Shown here: positions 9,166 to 17,551 of the stretch, one piece after another
Layout of the letters: each line of letters begins with the position of its first letter
How positions within the stretch are numbered: position 1 is the stretch's first letter
Origin: Acidobacteriaceae bacterium
GTDB lineage: Bacteria; Acidobacteriota; Terriglobia; Terriglobales; Acidobacteriaceae
Reading direction: 5' to 3'
Assembly: GCA_003151335.1 (NCBI GenBank)
Contig: PLXE01000108.1
Location: forward strand, 62,001-126,000
DNA: 64,000 nt
The notes under the pieces: model-generated
What the model was told of the DNA's origin: nothing
What the model saw: only the letters and a program-made list of their open reading frames with translations
Databases searched by the model: none
Translations under genes and position numbers: made by a program

Positions 9166-9918
9166 TTACGTTCGGAACAGGTCCTTGATGGCCTGCCACA
9201 TCACCTGGCCGCCGACGGCGGCGATGGATTTGGTCAAGGGCAATTCTTTGGGGCAGATCTCGACGCAGTTCTGCGCATAACCGCATTCCTGGATGCCGCC
9301 ATCGCCCATCAGGGCCTTCAGCCGTTCCTTCTTAAGGGCGCTGCCGGTGGGATGCGAGTTGAAAAGCCGCACTTGGGCGATGGTGGCGGCGCCCACGAAA
9401 CCCGTCTTGTCGTTGAACTGCGGGCAGGCTTCCATGCAGCAGGTGCAGGAGATGCAGTTGGACAGCGGATACGCTTCTTCCTGCATTTCCGACGACTGGC
9501 GCGGGCCGCAACCAAGATCGTACGTACCGTCAACCGGCACCCACGCCTTGACCCGCTTCAGATTTTCGAAGAGCACGCTGCGGTCAACCGCGAGGTCGCG
9601 AATGATGGGGAACTTGGTGAACGGTTCCAGCGTGATGGGCTGCTTCAAGTTGGCGATCAGCGCCGAGCAGGCCATCTTCGCCTGACCGTTGATGAGCATG
9701 GCGCACGAGCCGCATATCTCCTCCAGGCAGTTGGAATCGTAGGTGACCGGCGTGGTCGGCTTGCCTTGCCGCGTGACCGGTTTGGCCGCAATGTCCATCA
9801 GCGCTGAGGTGACGTTCATGCCTGGGCGGTACGACAGTTCGAACTCTTCCCAGTACGGTTTGGACTCGGGAGTTTGTTGGCGTTTTATTTTTAAGATTAC
9901 GCTTTTAGAATTCGCCAT
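9166..9918 (-). CDS. sdhB: Succinate dehydrogenase iron-sulfur subunit
   Basis: This 250-residue subunit carries electrons from the SdhA flavin to quinone in complex II. Three cluster sites are readable: the [2Fe-2S] site in NCLEEICGSCAMLINGQ with its distant partner MACSAL, the [4Fe-4S] site CISCTCCMEACP, and the [3Fe-4S] site CGYAQNCVEICPKELP. Length is normal for SdhB. It is the last gene of sdhCAB. The 95-base gap to sdhA is filled with TTTCGC-type and CTGACTA-type short repeats rather than ordinary spacer. Convergent with the M61 gene. Confidence 0.95.
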   Translation of the reverse strand: MANSKSVILKIKRQQTPESKPYWEEFELSYRPGMNVTSALMDIAAKPVTRQGKPTTPVTYDSNCLEEICGSCAMLINGQAKMACSALIANLKQPITLEPFTKFPIIRDLAVDRSVLFENLKRVKAWVPVDGTYDLGCGPRQSSEMQEEAYPLSNCISCTCCMEACPQFNDKTGFVGAATIAQVRLFNSHPTGSALKKERLKALMGDGGIQECGYAQNCVEICPKELPLTKSIAAVGGQVMWQAIKDLFRT

Positions 9919-10010
9919 TTTCGCTTTTCGCTCTTCGCTTTTCGCCTTTCGCCAAATGCGCCAGGCAAATAGAAATGCGCTTCAAACTGACTACTGACTA
10001 CTGGCCACTG
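9911..10010. repeat. Short tandem repeats inside the sdhA-sdhB gap
   Basis: Bases 9911-9953 hold reiterated TTTCGC/TTCGCT units, and 9986-10010 holds CTGACTACTGACTACTGGCC. The second type recurs at 20570-20612, and related TAGTGGATAGTGG repeats occur at 35822. The function is unknown. They lie in the 5' region of sdhB inside the operon. Confidence 0.6.
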
Positions 10011-10013
10011 CTT

Positions 10014-11795
10014 CTACGACGCCACGTCGTAGCGCCGCGGGCGGGGCTTAAGCAGCGACGTATCCACCGGCTCAAACTCGAAGCGTGGCTCATCGGCATC
10101 GGCCGCGAAGTAGGCCTTCGTGGTCTTCAACCAGTTGGCGTCATCGCGCTCCGGGAAGTCCGGCTTGTAATGCGCCCCGCGCGACTCGTCGCGCATGGCC
10201 GCGCCTTGGGCGATCACCCGCGCCAGTTGCAGCATATTGTAAAGCTGCCGCGCGAACGCGAACGACGTGTTGGCCCACATCGAGCGGTCGCTCAGGTTCA
10301 CGTGACGATAGCGCTCCAGCAGTTCCACCAGCTTGGTATCGGTCTCACGTATGTTCTTGTTGTAGCGGATGACCGTGACATTCTTAGTCATGGTGTCGCC
10401 CAGTTCGCGCCACAGCAGGAACGGATTCTCGGCGCCATCGTTCTTGATCAGATGCGCGTTGATCTCTTCCTGCCGCTTGCGCTCGGAGTCGTAAACCTGC
10501 TGTGCTGGTGCGCTCTTCATGCCGTTACGCGAATAGTTGACCGCATTCGGACCCGAGACGAATCCGGCATAGATGCACGACAGCAGCGAATTCGCGCCCA
10601 GGCGGTTGGCGCCGTGATACTGATACTCGCATTCGCCGGCGGCGTACAGGCCCTCGATATTGGTGCGCTGCTCAAAATCCACCCACAGCCCGCCCATGGT
10701 GTAGTGCACGCCGGGGAAGATCTTCATGGGCGTGTCGCGCGGATCGTCGCCGACGAACTTCTCGTAGATCTCGAGGATGCCCTCCAGTTTGCGGTCCAGG
10801 GTGGCGCGGTCGATATGCGTCAGGTCGAGATAGACCATGGGCTGCCCATCGAGGCCGAGGTGAAGTTCGTAAACCACTTTGTGGATGGCACGGGTGGCGA
10901 TATCGCGCGGCACCAGGTTGCCATACTTGGGATACCACTCTTCCAGGAAGTACCAGCGCTCGCCTTCTGGAATGCTCTTGGGATCGCGCTTGTCGCCGGG
11001 CTGCTTGGGCACCCACACGCGTCCGCCCTCGCCACGCGCCGACTCCGACATCAGGCGCAGCTTGTCTTCGCCGGGAATGCACGTGGGATGTACCTGGATG
11101 CACTCTCCGTTGGCGTAGTACGCCCCTTGCTGATAGAGCGCCGATTGCGCCGATCCGGTGCAGACCACGGAATTCGTGGACTTGCCGAAGATGGCGCCGA
11201 CGCCACCGGTGGCAATGATTACCGCCTCCGCCGGGAAGGTTTGCACGGCCATGCTGCGCAGGTCCATGGCGCAGATGCCATGGCAGACACGCTGGTCATC
11301 AATCACCGCTGAGAGAAATTCCCAGGCTTCGTACTTGGTGACCTTGCCTTCGGCTTCGTAGCGGCGCACCTGCTCGTCGAGCGCATACAGCAGTTGCTGG
11401 CCGGTGGTGGCGCCGGCAAACGCGGTGCGGTTGTAAAGCGTGCCGCCGAAGCGCCGGAAGTCGAGCAGGCCTTCGGGAGTGCGGTTGAAGGGAACGCCCA
11501 GGCGATCGAGCAGGTCGATGACGCCGGGCGCAGCCTCGCACATGGCTTTTACCGGTGGCTGGTTGGCGAGGAAGTCGCCGCCGTAGATGGTGTCATCGAA
11601 GTGCTGCCAGGTGGAGTCGCCTTCCCCCTTCAGGTTCTTGGCGGCGTTGATGCCGCCCTGCGCGCACACCGAGTGAGACCGCTTGACCGGGACGATGGAG
11701 AAGAGGTCAACGTGACCTCCCATCTCGGCAATCTTGATGGTGGCTGAGAGACCGGCCAGCCCACCACCCACAACAATGATCTTAGGCTGAGACAT
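10014..11795 (-). CDS. sdhA: Succinate dehydrogenase flavoprotein subunit
   Basis: The 593-residue catalytic subunit of complex II oxidises succinate to fumarate in the TCA cycle. The dinucleotide-binding motif IIVVGGGLAGLSATIKIAE is at residues 5-23. The His in RSHSVCAQGGINAA is the expected covalent FAD attachment residue. The substrate-site segments VHYTMGGLWVDFEQRTNIEGLYAAGECE and YHGANRLGANSLLSC are intact. The C-terminal region has the RPRRY tail. The layout resembles the Bacillus-type/diheme enzyme, in keeping with the five-helix SdhC next door. ATG 11795 starts directly at the FAD fold. The gap to sdhC is 68 bases. Confidence 0.96.
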   Translation of the reverse strand: MSQPKIIVVGGGLAGLSATIKIAEMGGHVDLFSIVPVKRSHSVCAQGGINAAKNLKGEGDSTWQHFDDTIYGGDFLANQPPVKAMCEAAPGVIDLLDRLGVPFNRTPEGLLDFRRFGGTLYNRTAFAGATTGQQLLYALDEQVRRYEAEGKVTKYEAWEFLSAVIDDQRVCHGICAMDLRSMAVQTFPAEAVIIATGGVGAIFGKSTNSVVCTGSAQSALYQQGAYYANGECIQVHPTCIPGEDKLRLMSESARGEGGRVWVPKQPGDKRDPKSIPEGERWYFLEEWYPKYGNLVPRDIATRAIHKVVYELHLGLDGQPMVYLDLTHIDRATLDRKLEGILEIYEKFVGDDPRDTPMKIFPGVHYTMGGLWVDFEQRTNIEGLYAAGECEYQYHGANRLGANSLLSCIYAGFVSGPNAVNYSRNGMKSAPAQQVYDSERKRQEEINAHLIKNDGAENPFLLWRELGDTMTKNVTVIRYNKNIRETDTKLVELLERYRHVNLSDRSMWANTSFAFARQLYNMLQLARVIAQGAAMRDESRGAHYKPDFPERDDANWLKTTKAYFAADADEPRFEFEPVDTSLLKPRPRRYDVAS

Positions 11796-11863
11796 GATGA
11801 TGTTTACGCAAAGTTATAAATCCGGCCGAAGCCGCCCATCTTGAAACTTGGGATTTGAAACCT

Positions 11864-12592
11864 CTAGTCGTGCTCGACATAGGGGACTTGGCTGGCCGGC
11901 GTTTGCACGAAGCCGGTTATTGTCCAAAGCCCGATGCCGATCAGCATAATAGCCAAGGCAACGCAAACGTAGCCGAACTTGCGGCGCGCGTTATCGCCCG
12001 TCGTAAAACCCCACTTGGCGGCAAACAGCCAAACCCCGTAAGCAAAGTGCCACGACGCGGCCACGATGCCGATGACGTAGAAGGCGATCACCCAGGGACT
12101 CTGGAAGTCGAACCACACTTTCGAGAACGCATTCTGATAGCCGCCACCCATCAGGTGGACGCCCAGGAACCGCAGGTCGATAACGTGGTACGCGATATAG
12201 ATGAAGGCGATGATCCCGGTCCAGCGCTGTGAGGTGTACAGCCAATTGCCCATCCAGGGGTATTCGCCGACGTTGGAATCGCCTTTGTACCAGATGTATA
12301 GGCCGTAGATTCCGTGATACAGCAGCGGCAGGAAGATGAACACCCATTCCAGCACGTGCACGAACGGCAGGTTGGTAAGGAACTTAACCTGGTCGTTGTA
12401 GGCCTGAACACCCTTGGTCGCTTCCGAGTTGGAGATGAAGTGTTCAATCAGGAAAGCCCCAATGGGAACAATGCCCGACAGGGAATGCAACCTGCGCAAC
12501 ACAAAGGAATAGCCCTGCCCGGCACGCAGCGGAGCCACGCCTGGCTTAATTCGAGCGGAACTCGTGTCGATAGAACTGGCCGATGAAGCCAC
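11864..12592 (-). CDS. sdhC: Succinate dehydrogenase cytochrome b subunit
   Basis: A 242-residue membrane anchor of complex II, cytochrome b558 type. Five hydrophobic segments are visible, starting with LHSLSGIVPIGAFLIEHF and ending with VALAIMLIGIGLWTITGF. Histidines placed inside the helices (LHSLSG, LIEHF, LLYHGIYG, YIAYHVIDL, WHFAYG) suit two b-type hemes. No separate SdhD exists, as expected for this class. The start is GTG at 12592 with AAGGAG 8 bases upstream. It is the first gene of sdhCAB, behind a sigma70-like promoter and a distal CRP-type palindrome. Confidence 0.92.
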   Translation of the reverse strand: MASSASSIDTSSARIKPGVAPLRAGQGYSFVLRRLHSLSGIVPIGAFLIEHFISNSEATKGVQAYNDQVKFLTNLPFVHVLEWVFIFLPLLYHGIYGLYIWYKGDSNVGEYPWMGNWLYTSQRWTGIIAFIYIAYHVIDLRFLGVHLMGGGYQNAFSKVWFDFQSPWVIAFYVIGIVAASWHFAYGVWLFAAKWGFTTGDNARRKFGYVCVALAIMLIGIGLWTITGFVQTPASQVPYVEHD

Positions 12593-12636
12593 GAAGCCAA
12601 CTCCTTATGACTGCGGAGTATATAAGCGAACCTTGC

Positions 12637-12666
12637 ATTATCAATTTCGCCAACAGCGCAAGTCAA
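12637..12666 (-). promoter_or_regulatory. Sigma70-like promoter of sdhCAB
   Basis: Read on the minus strand, TTGACT (12666-12661) and GATAAT (12642-12637) are separated by 18 bases. They would start transcription near 12630, giving a leader of about 38 bases with AAGGAG before the GTG start of sdhC. Confidence 0.6.
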
Positions 12667-12764
12667 GAAAGCCCACGGAAGTTTTGATTGGCGAAAAACC
12701 TGAGACGAGCACAATCTCCGACTGACAAGCGAGGCTCAGAATAGCTGCTGCGACGGCGAAATCG

Positions 12765-12782
12765 TTGTGATATCCATCACAA
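12765..12782. promoter_or_regulatory. CRP-type palindromic operator upstream of sdhCAB
   Basis: TTGTGATATCCATCACAA is an exact inverted repeat (7-base arms, 4-base centre) and satisfies TGTGA-N6-TCACA, the CRP consensus. It lies between the end of rdgB and sdhC, centred about 140 bases upstream of the inferred sdh transcription start. CRP control of sdh is well known in enterobacteria; its use here is inference. Confidence 0.5.
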
Positions 12783-12806
12783 TGTCTTATGACCGCGTGA
12801 TTCGGG

Positions 12807-13454
12807 TCACCGGTGGTTGTGAGGATGTTGCTCGTGACTCTCGTCCTCCCACGCGAGGAACGCCCGGAACGCCGCGCCGCGGTGGCTGTAGAGCGCTTTC
12901 TCCTCGGCGCTCAGTTCGGCGAAGGTCTTGCCGATCTCGGCGAAGTAAAAAAGCGGGTCATAGCCGAAACCGTTTGAGCCGCGAGGCGAGCGCAGCAGAA
13001 TGCCTTCGGCTTTGCCTTCAAAGGTCGCCAGAGTGTGGCCGTTACGGGCCGCGGCGATAGCGCAGACGAACCGACTGGTGCGGTATTCGTCGGGAACATC
13101 GTGCAGTTCGCGCAGCAGGCGCGCGTTGTTGGCTTCGTCGGCGGAGGTCGTCGCAGGTAGAGGCATGTCGTTCTCGTCGGCAGCATAGCGTGCGGAGCGA
13201 ACGCCTGGAGCGCCGCCCAGCGCGTCGACTTCGAGGCCGGAGTCGTCAGCGATCACCAACTCGCCTTCGGCGTACTTGCTGTAGTGCTCGGCCTTCTTGC
13301 GGGCGTTGGCTTCGAAGGTCAAGCCGTCTTCGATGACACCCGGCAGCGATGAGAAGCCGGGCAGTGCTTCGATTCGTACGTTATGGGCAACGGCGGCCCC
13401 GGCAAGGTCGCGAATTTTGCCCGGATTGGACGTGGCCACCAGAACACGTTTCAT
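12807..13454 (-). CDS. rdgB: XTP/dITP diphosphatase (RdgB/Ham1 family)
   Basis: A 215-residue house-cleaning nucleotide pyrophosphatase that hydrolyses inosine, xanthosine and related triphosphates to monophosphates. The N-terminal VLVATSNPGKIRDL is the family nucleotide-binding signature. VIADDSGLEVDALGGAPGVRSARYA holds the conserved Asp pair and the SARYA block. The FGYDPLFY and SHRGAAF motifs are present. ATG 13454 is chosen over the longer frame because GGAGGG sits 7 bases upstream. The C-terminus is extended with acidic and histidine-rich residues (EDESHEQHPHNHR). Confidence 0.95.
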   Translation of the reverse strand: MKRVLVATSNPGKIRDLAGAAVAHNVRIEALPGFSSLPGVIEDGLTFEANARKKAEHYSKYAEGELVIADDSGLEVDALGGAPGVRSARYAADENDMPLPATTSADEANNARLLRELHDVPDEYRTSRFVCAIAAARNGHTLATFEGKAEGILLRSPRGSNGFGYDPLFYFAEIGKTFAELSAEEKALYSHRGAAFRAFLAWEDESHEQHPHNHR

Positions 13455-13581
13455 CAGCCCTCCTGCGTCCAACGTACCAGAATCCGCAAACAATGCAGAG
13501 CCATGACCATGTCGCTATCGTGTCACGGTCAGCGGTCAAAGCTTCGCACGAATTGAACATCAACCTCCGCAGTTAATTCTC

Positions 13582-13599
13582 TTTTAACCCTTTGTTCAC
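13582..13599 (+). promoter_or_regulatory. Pho-box-like direct repeat
   Basis: TTTTAAC and TGTTCAC are separated by 4 bases, giving the 11-bp period of PhoB/PhoP-type operators. The repeat lies about 70 bases upstream of the start of a secreted phosphoesterase, where phosphate control would make sense. Two 7-mers with partial identity are weak evidence alone. Confidence 0.3.
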
Positions 13600-13669
13600 G
13601 CCCATTTGATCTCAGCAGGGTATCAACGCACATGAGTCCACTCTGCGGACTAGAAAGGTGAGGAAGAAT

Positions 13670-15319
13670 ATGCGTCGATTTCTCGCAGCTACGTTAACGG
13701 TGGCCATGACTCTGGGGCCACTGGCAAGCGCCTACGCCGCTCCGGCAGCCCATTCGGGCAACGCCCCCACGGCGGGCCGGACGTCCACGCCGATCAAACA
13801 TCTGGTGATTATCTTTCAGGAAAACGTTTCCTTCGACCACTACTTCGGAACCTATCCCAATGCGCTGAATCCGCGGGGAGAACCCCGGTTCCACGCTCTG
13901 CGCGATACGCCGACCGTGAACGGCTTTACGCCGGCGCTTCTGAACAGTAATCCCAACCTCAATCCGGCCAACGGTACCGGAGCGACGAATCCCTTTCGCC
14001 TGGATCCCGCGCAGGCTTGGACTGCCGACCAGGACCATGACTATGGACCGGAGCAAGCGGCTTTCGATGGCGGCTTGATGGACCTGTTTCCCCTTAACGT
14101 GGGGACCCCCGGACCTCCGCCGCATTCCGGTCCGCCGGTTGTTGACACCACGGGGCTGGTGCTGGGCTACTACGACGGCAATACCACGACGGCGGTGTGG
14201 AATTACGCTCAGTACTATGCGATGAACGATAACTCCTACGGGACGACATTCGGTCCATCGACGCCTGGGGCACTAAACGTTGTTTCGGGCCAGACCGACG
14301 GCGTCATCCAGAACATCAACTCCGACTATGCCGTGGTTCCCGATGGCAACGGCGGATTCTCGCTGGTCAGTGATGCGGATCCGGTCGGCGACGTTTGCTC
14401 AGGAAGCTCGAAGGTGCAGATGGGCGGCCCAAACGTCGGCAACCTGCTGAGTGCGGCGGGCGTTACCTGGGGATTCTTTGAAGGCGGGTTTGATCTCACG
14501 ATCACTAACCCGAACGGAACCACAGGATGCCATCGGTCTCATACCTCGGTCTATGTGGGGACACCGAAGGTGGATTACATCCCGCACCACCAGCCGTTCC
14601 AGTACTATGCTTCAACCGCTAACTTGCAGCACACACGGCCGACCTCGGTCGCCATGATCGGGCACAATGGCGACGCTGCCAATCACCAGTACGACATCCA
14701 CGACTTTTTCGACGCCGTGAATGCCGGAAACTTCCCCGCCGTCAGCTACCTGAAAGCGCCGGGATATCAGGATGGACACGCCGGCTACTCGACGCCGCTC
14801 GACGAACAGAACTTTATCGTTGAGGTGATCAATTTTCTCCAGCAGCAACGGGATTGGCGGAACACCGCGGTCGTCATCAATTGGGACGACTCGGACGGCT
14901 GGTACGACCACCAACTTGGGCAGATCGTCAATCAGTCGCAGACCTCGCAGGACGCGCTCAACGGACCCGGACTTTGCGGAAGGGCGCTTCCCACCCTGGC
15001 TGGCGTCACCGGACCCCACGCGCAGGGCCGCTGCGGCTATGGTCCCCGGTTGCCGTTGCTGGTGGTCGCTCCCTATGCCCGGCATAACTTCGTCGATCAC
15101 ACCATGACCGATCAAAGCTCCATTGTGCGTTTCATCGAGGACAATTGGCTCGGTGGCCAGCGCATACCCGGGTCATTCGACGCCATCGCCGGGCCGCTCA
15201 ACAATATGTTCGACTTTAACCAGGGTCAGGACGACCGTGTGATCCTCGACCCGCAGACCGGAGAAGTAAAATTCGCTGACAACGCGGCCAGTCGCGCGGC
15301 GAAACAAGCCCAAAAGTAA
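13670..15319 (+). CDS. Secreted phosphoesterase (phospholipase C / AcpA superfamily)
   Basis: A 549-residue exported phosphoesterase of the family that includes non-hemolytic phospholipase C and acid phosphatase AcpA. A signal peptide (residues 1-24, ending AYA) is followed by IKHLVIIFQENVSFDHYFGTYP, the family opening block with the metal-binding Glu-Asn and the nearby His/Asp. Further blocks are DQDHDYGPEQAAFDGG, WDDSDGWYDHQ and GPRLPLLVVAPYARHNFVDH. The substrate (phospholipid, nucleotide or other phosphomonoester) cannot be decided. AGGTGAGGA ends 5 bases before ATG 13670, which supports this start over the GTG 12 bases upstream. Confidence 0.9.
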   Translation: MRRFLAATLTVAMTLGPLASAYAAPAAHSGNAPTAGRTSTPIKHLVIIFQENVSFDHYFGTYPNALNPRGEPRFHALRDTPTVNGFTPALLNSNPNLNPANGTGATNPFRLDPAQAWTADQDHDYGPEQAAFDGGLMDLFPLNVGTPGPPPHSGPPVVDTTGLVLGYYDGNTTTAVWNYAQYYAMNDNSYGTTFGPSTPGALNVVSGQTDGVIQNINSDYAVVPDGNGGFSLVSDADPVGDVCSGSSKVQMGGPNVGNLLSAAGVTWGFFEGGFDLTITNPNGTTGCHRSHTSVYVGTPKVDYIPHHQPFQYYASTANLQHTRPTSVAMIGHNGDAANHQYDIHDFFDAVNAGNFPAVSYLKAPGYQDGHAGYSTPLDEQNFIVEVINFLQQQRDWRNTAVVINWDDSDGWYDHQLGQIVNQSQTSQDALNGPGLCGRALPTLAGVTGPHAQGRCGYGPRLPLLVVAPYARHNFVDHTMTDQSSIVRFIEDNWLGGQRIPGSFDAIAGPLNNMFDFNQGQDDRVILDPQTGEVKFADNAASRAAKQAQK

Positions 15320-15324
15320 ACAAA

Positions 15325-15355
15325 TTGCTCAGGGCGCGCGAATTGTCTTGAGCAA
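15325..15355 (+). terminator. Candidate terminator hairpin after the phosphoesterase gene
   Basis: TTGCTCA at 15325-15331 and TGAGCAA at 15349-15355 form a 7-bp stem 6 bases after the stop codon. No strong T tract follows, so termination is a guess. Confidence 0.35.
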
Positions 15356-15488
15356 TCAACCATTGATAACGGCGGGCCGTGTACGGCAAATTCAGCGTAC
15401 ATGTCCCTGCCGTTTTCAATTCTGAAAAACGCCCCGGCCTGCGGGTTTATACTGGCCCGCTCACACTCTTTTATTCTTCCGAGGCGCT

Positions 15489-17330
15489 ATGAAATACATT
15501 TTGCGCATTCTACTGTTTTTCTCGCTTATCTCCACGTTCAGCATGGCACAATCCACGAAGCAAATGAGCCATCCCCGTCAAGCCAATGCGAAATTTGCCC
15601 AGATGACGGACCAGTTCGTGAAAGATTCGCTGGCGCTTTCTCCGGTGAGCGCGTCGCAGGCTGGTTACCACAAGCATCTCGACCCCAAGACCGGCAAGAC
15701 GATTGACCTCGACGCGCAACTCGACGACGTTAGCGCGCCGACAATTGCTGCGCAGGAAAAGTTTTATCGCGAGTGGCGACATCGCTTCCAGGCCGAGACG
15801 CCGGTCGCGAGCTTGAATGCGCAAGACGCAGCCGACTACCGCCTGATCGACGACCAGATCGCGCTGAACCTGCTCGAGTTCGAGCACATCCAGAGTTACA
15901 AGCACAATCCTACGGGGTACGTGGAGCTAATCGGCAACGGGCTATTTCTGCCTTTGACGCAGGAATACGCGTCCAAGGAAGTTCGCGTGGGCGACGTGAT
16001 CTCGCGCATTGGCCAGATCCCGCGGTTCCTCGATCAGACCAAGGCGCAACTCACGGACTCGGACCCCATCTTCATTTCGACTGCAGTGGGAGAGAACGCA
16101 GGCAATCTTGATCTGGTGGACTCGGTGGCCGCCGATATTCCGGCCGGTTCGCCGCTCAAAGCGCAGTACGACAAAGTGGCGCCTGCCGCCAAGAAGGCGC
16201 TGACCGACTTCAACGCGTGGATGCAGAACGACCTGGCAAAACGTCCCACCCATGGCCGCACCTGGCGGCTGGGCAAGGAATGGTACGCGCCCAAGTTCCG
16301 CTACGTGATGGAGACTTCCATCGAGCCGGCGCAGTTGCTGGCCGACGCCGAAGCCGAACTGAAAAGAGTTCGCGCTGAAATGCTGCAACTGGCCCTGCCG
16401 CTTTATAAGCAGATGTACCCCGGCCAGGACGACTACAGCAGCCTGCCCGCGCAGGAGCGCGAGAACAAGGTCATCGGCGCGGTGCTCAACAAGATCAGCG
16501 ACGAACACCCGCAGCGCGATCAGTTAATCGAAGCGGTGAAGGCCGACCTGGACGGCATCAAGCAATTCATCCGCGAGAAGAAGATTGTCGCGCTCAGCAG
16601 CCGCGACAATCTGAAGGTCATCCCCACACCGGAGTTCGAGCGCGGCATCTACTCAGTCGCCGGATTTCACGGGGCGCCCCCGCTGGAGCCCAATGCCGAA
16701 GCCCAGTACTGGGTGACCCCCATCGATCCCAAGACGCCGGAGGCGAAGGCGGAGAGCAAACTGCGCGAATACAACACCTACGCGCTGAAGTGGCTCACCA
16801 TTCACGAGGCGTTGCCGGGACACTACATCCAGTTCGAGCATGCCAACGACGTTGAGCCGCCCACGCGGCGCGTCTTGCGCAACCTCTTCGGGAATGGAGC
16901 GTACGTCGAAGGATGGGCCGAGTACATCGCCGACGTGATGACCCAGGAAGGCTATCTCGATTCCAGTCCGAAGTTCCGGCTGGTCAGGATGAAGATTTGG
17001 CTGCGCGCGGTGGCCAATACCATTCTCGACATCCGCCTGCAAACCATGAATATGACCGACCAGCAGGCGCTCGATTTGATGATGAAAGACACCTTCCAGA
17101 CCCAGGCCGAAGCCGAAGGCAAAATGGTGCGCGCCAAACTCAGCTCGACGCAGCTGCCCACGTACTTCGTGGGCAACCGCCAGTGGTGGTCGTTGCGCAA
17201 GAAATATCAGGCGGCAAAAGGCAGCAGCTTCACCCTGGAGGAGTTCCACAATCGCGCACTTGACCAGGGGCCGTTGCCGATCGAGTATCTGGAGAAAATC
17301 ATCCTGCCGGAAGCAGCAACCGGCAAGTAG
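15489..17330 (+). CDS. Secreted DUF885 family protein (putative metallopeptidase)
   Basis: A 613-residue exported protein of the DUF885 family, common in Acidobacteriota and Bacteroidota. A signal peptide (residues 1-20, ending FSMA) precedes a helical N-terminal half. The conserved HEALPGH motif (His439, Glu440, His445) resembles a gluzincin-type zinc site, and GNGAYVEGWAEYIADVM about 25 residues later could supply the third ligand. The family is therefore suspected to be metal-dependent hydrolases, but the substrate is not established. GAGGCG just ahead of ATG 15489 and the signal peptide support the start. Confidence 0.85.
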   Translation: MKYILRILLFFSLISTFSMAQSTKQMSHPRQANAKFAQMTDQFVKDSLALSPVSASQAGYHKHLDPKTGKTIDLDAQLDDVSAPTIAAQEKFYREWRHRFQAETPVASLNAQDAADYRLIDDQIALNLLEFEHIQSYKHNPTGYVELIGNGLFLPLTQEYASKEVRVGDVISRIGQIPRFLDQTKAQLTDSDPIFISTAVGENAGNLDLVDSVAADIPAGSPLKAQYDKVAPAAKKALTDFNAWMQNDLAKRPTHGRTWRLGKEWYAPKFRYVMETSIEPAQLLADAEAELKRVRAEMLQLALPLYKQMYPGQDDYSSLPAQERENKVIGAVLNKISDEHPQRDQLIEAVKADLDGIKQFIREKKIVALSSRDNLKVIPTPEFERGIYSVAGFHGAPPLEPNAEAQYWVTPIDPKTPEAKAESKLREYNTYALKWLTIHEALPGHYIQFEHANDVEPPTRRVLRNLFGNGAYVEGWAEYIADVMTQEGYLDSSPKFRLVRMKIWLRAVANTILDIRLQTMNMTDQQALDLMMKDTFQTQAEAEGKMVRAKLSSTQLPTYFVGNRQWWSLRKKYQAAKGSSFTLEEFHNRALDQGPLPIEYLEKIILPEAATGK

Positions 17331-17350
17331 TAATCAGCAACTAAGGAGCC

Positions 17351-17459
17351 TCTGATTAAGTTCGGCTCTTTGAAGGGGACGGCCTTCAGGCCGTCCGTAA
17401 ATGCCCAATATGAGGCCGGGGCTTTAGCCCCTGAGGGATGTCCAGCGGACTTAATCAGA
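17351..17459. repeat. Palindromic element with 11-bp terminal inverted repeats
   Basis: TCTGATTAAGT (17351-17361) and ACTTAATCAGA (17449-17459) are exact inverted repeats bounding 109 bases. Inside are two further palindromes, GGACGGCC/GGCCGTCC near 17377-17395 and GGGGCTTTAGCCCC at 17418-17431. The architecture (terminal repeats around inner hairpins) suggests a small non-autonomous mobile or REP-like element. Confidence 0.65.
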
Positions 17460-17551
17460 CCTTCCCTAATTGCTACTTGCTAACGGCCACTCGCCGACGG
17501 CGTCTGAATGTTAGACTACTCATAACCTCTCCCTTTAGGAACTTCGCAACC

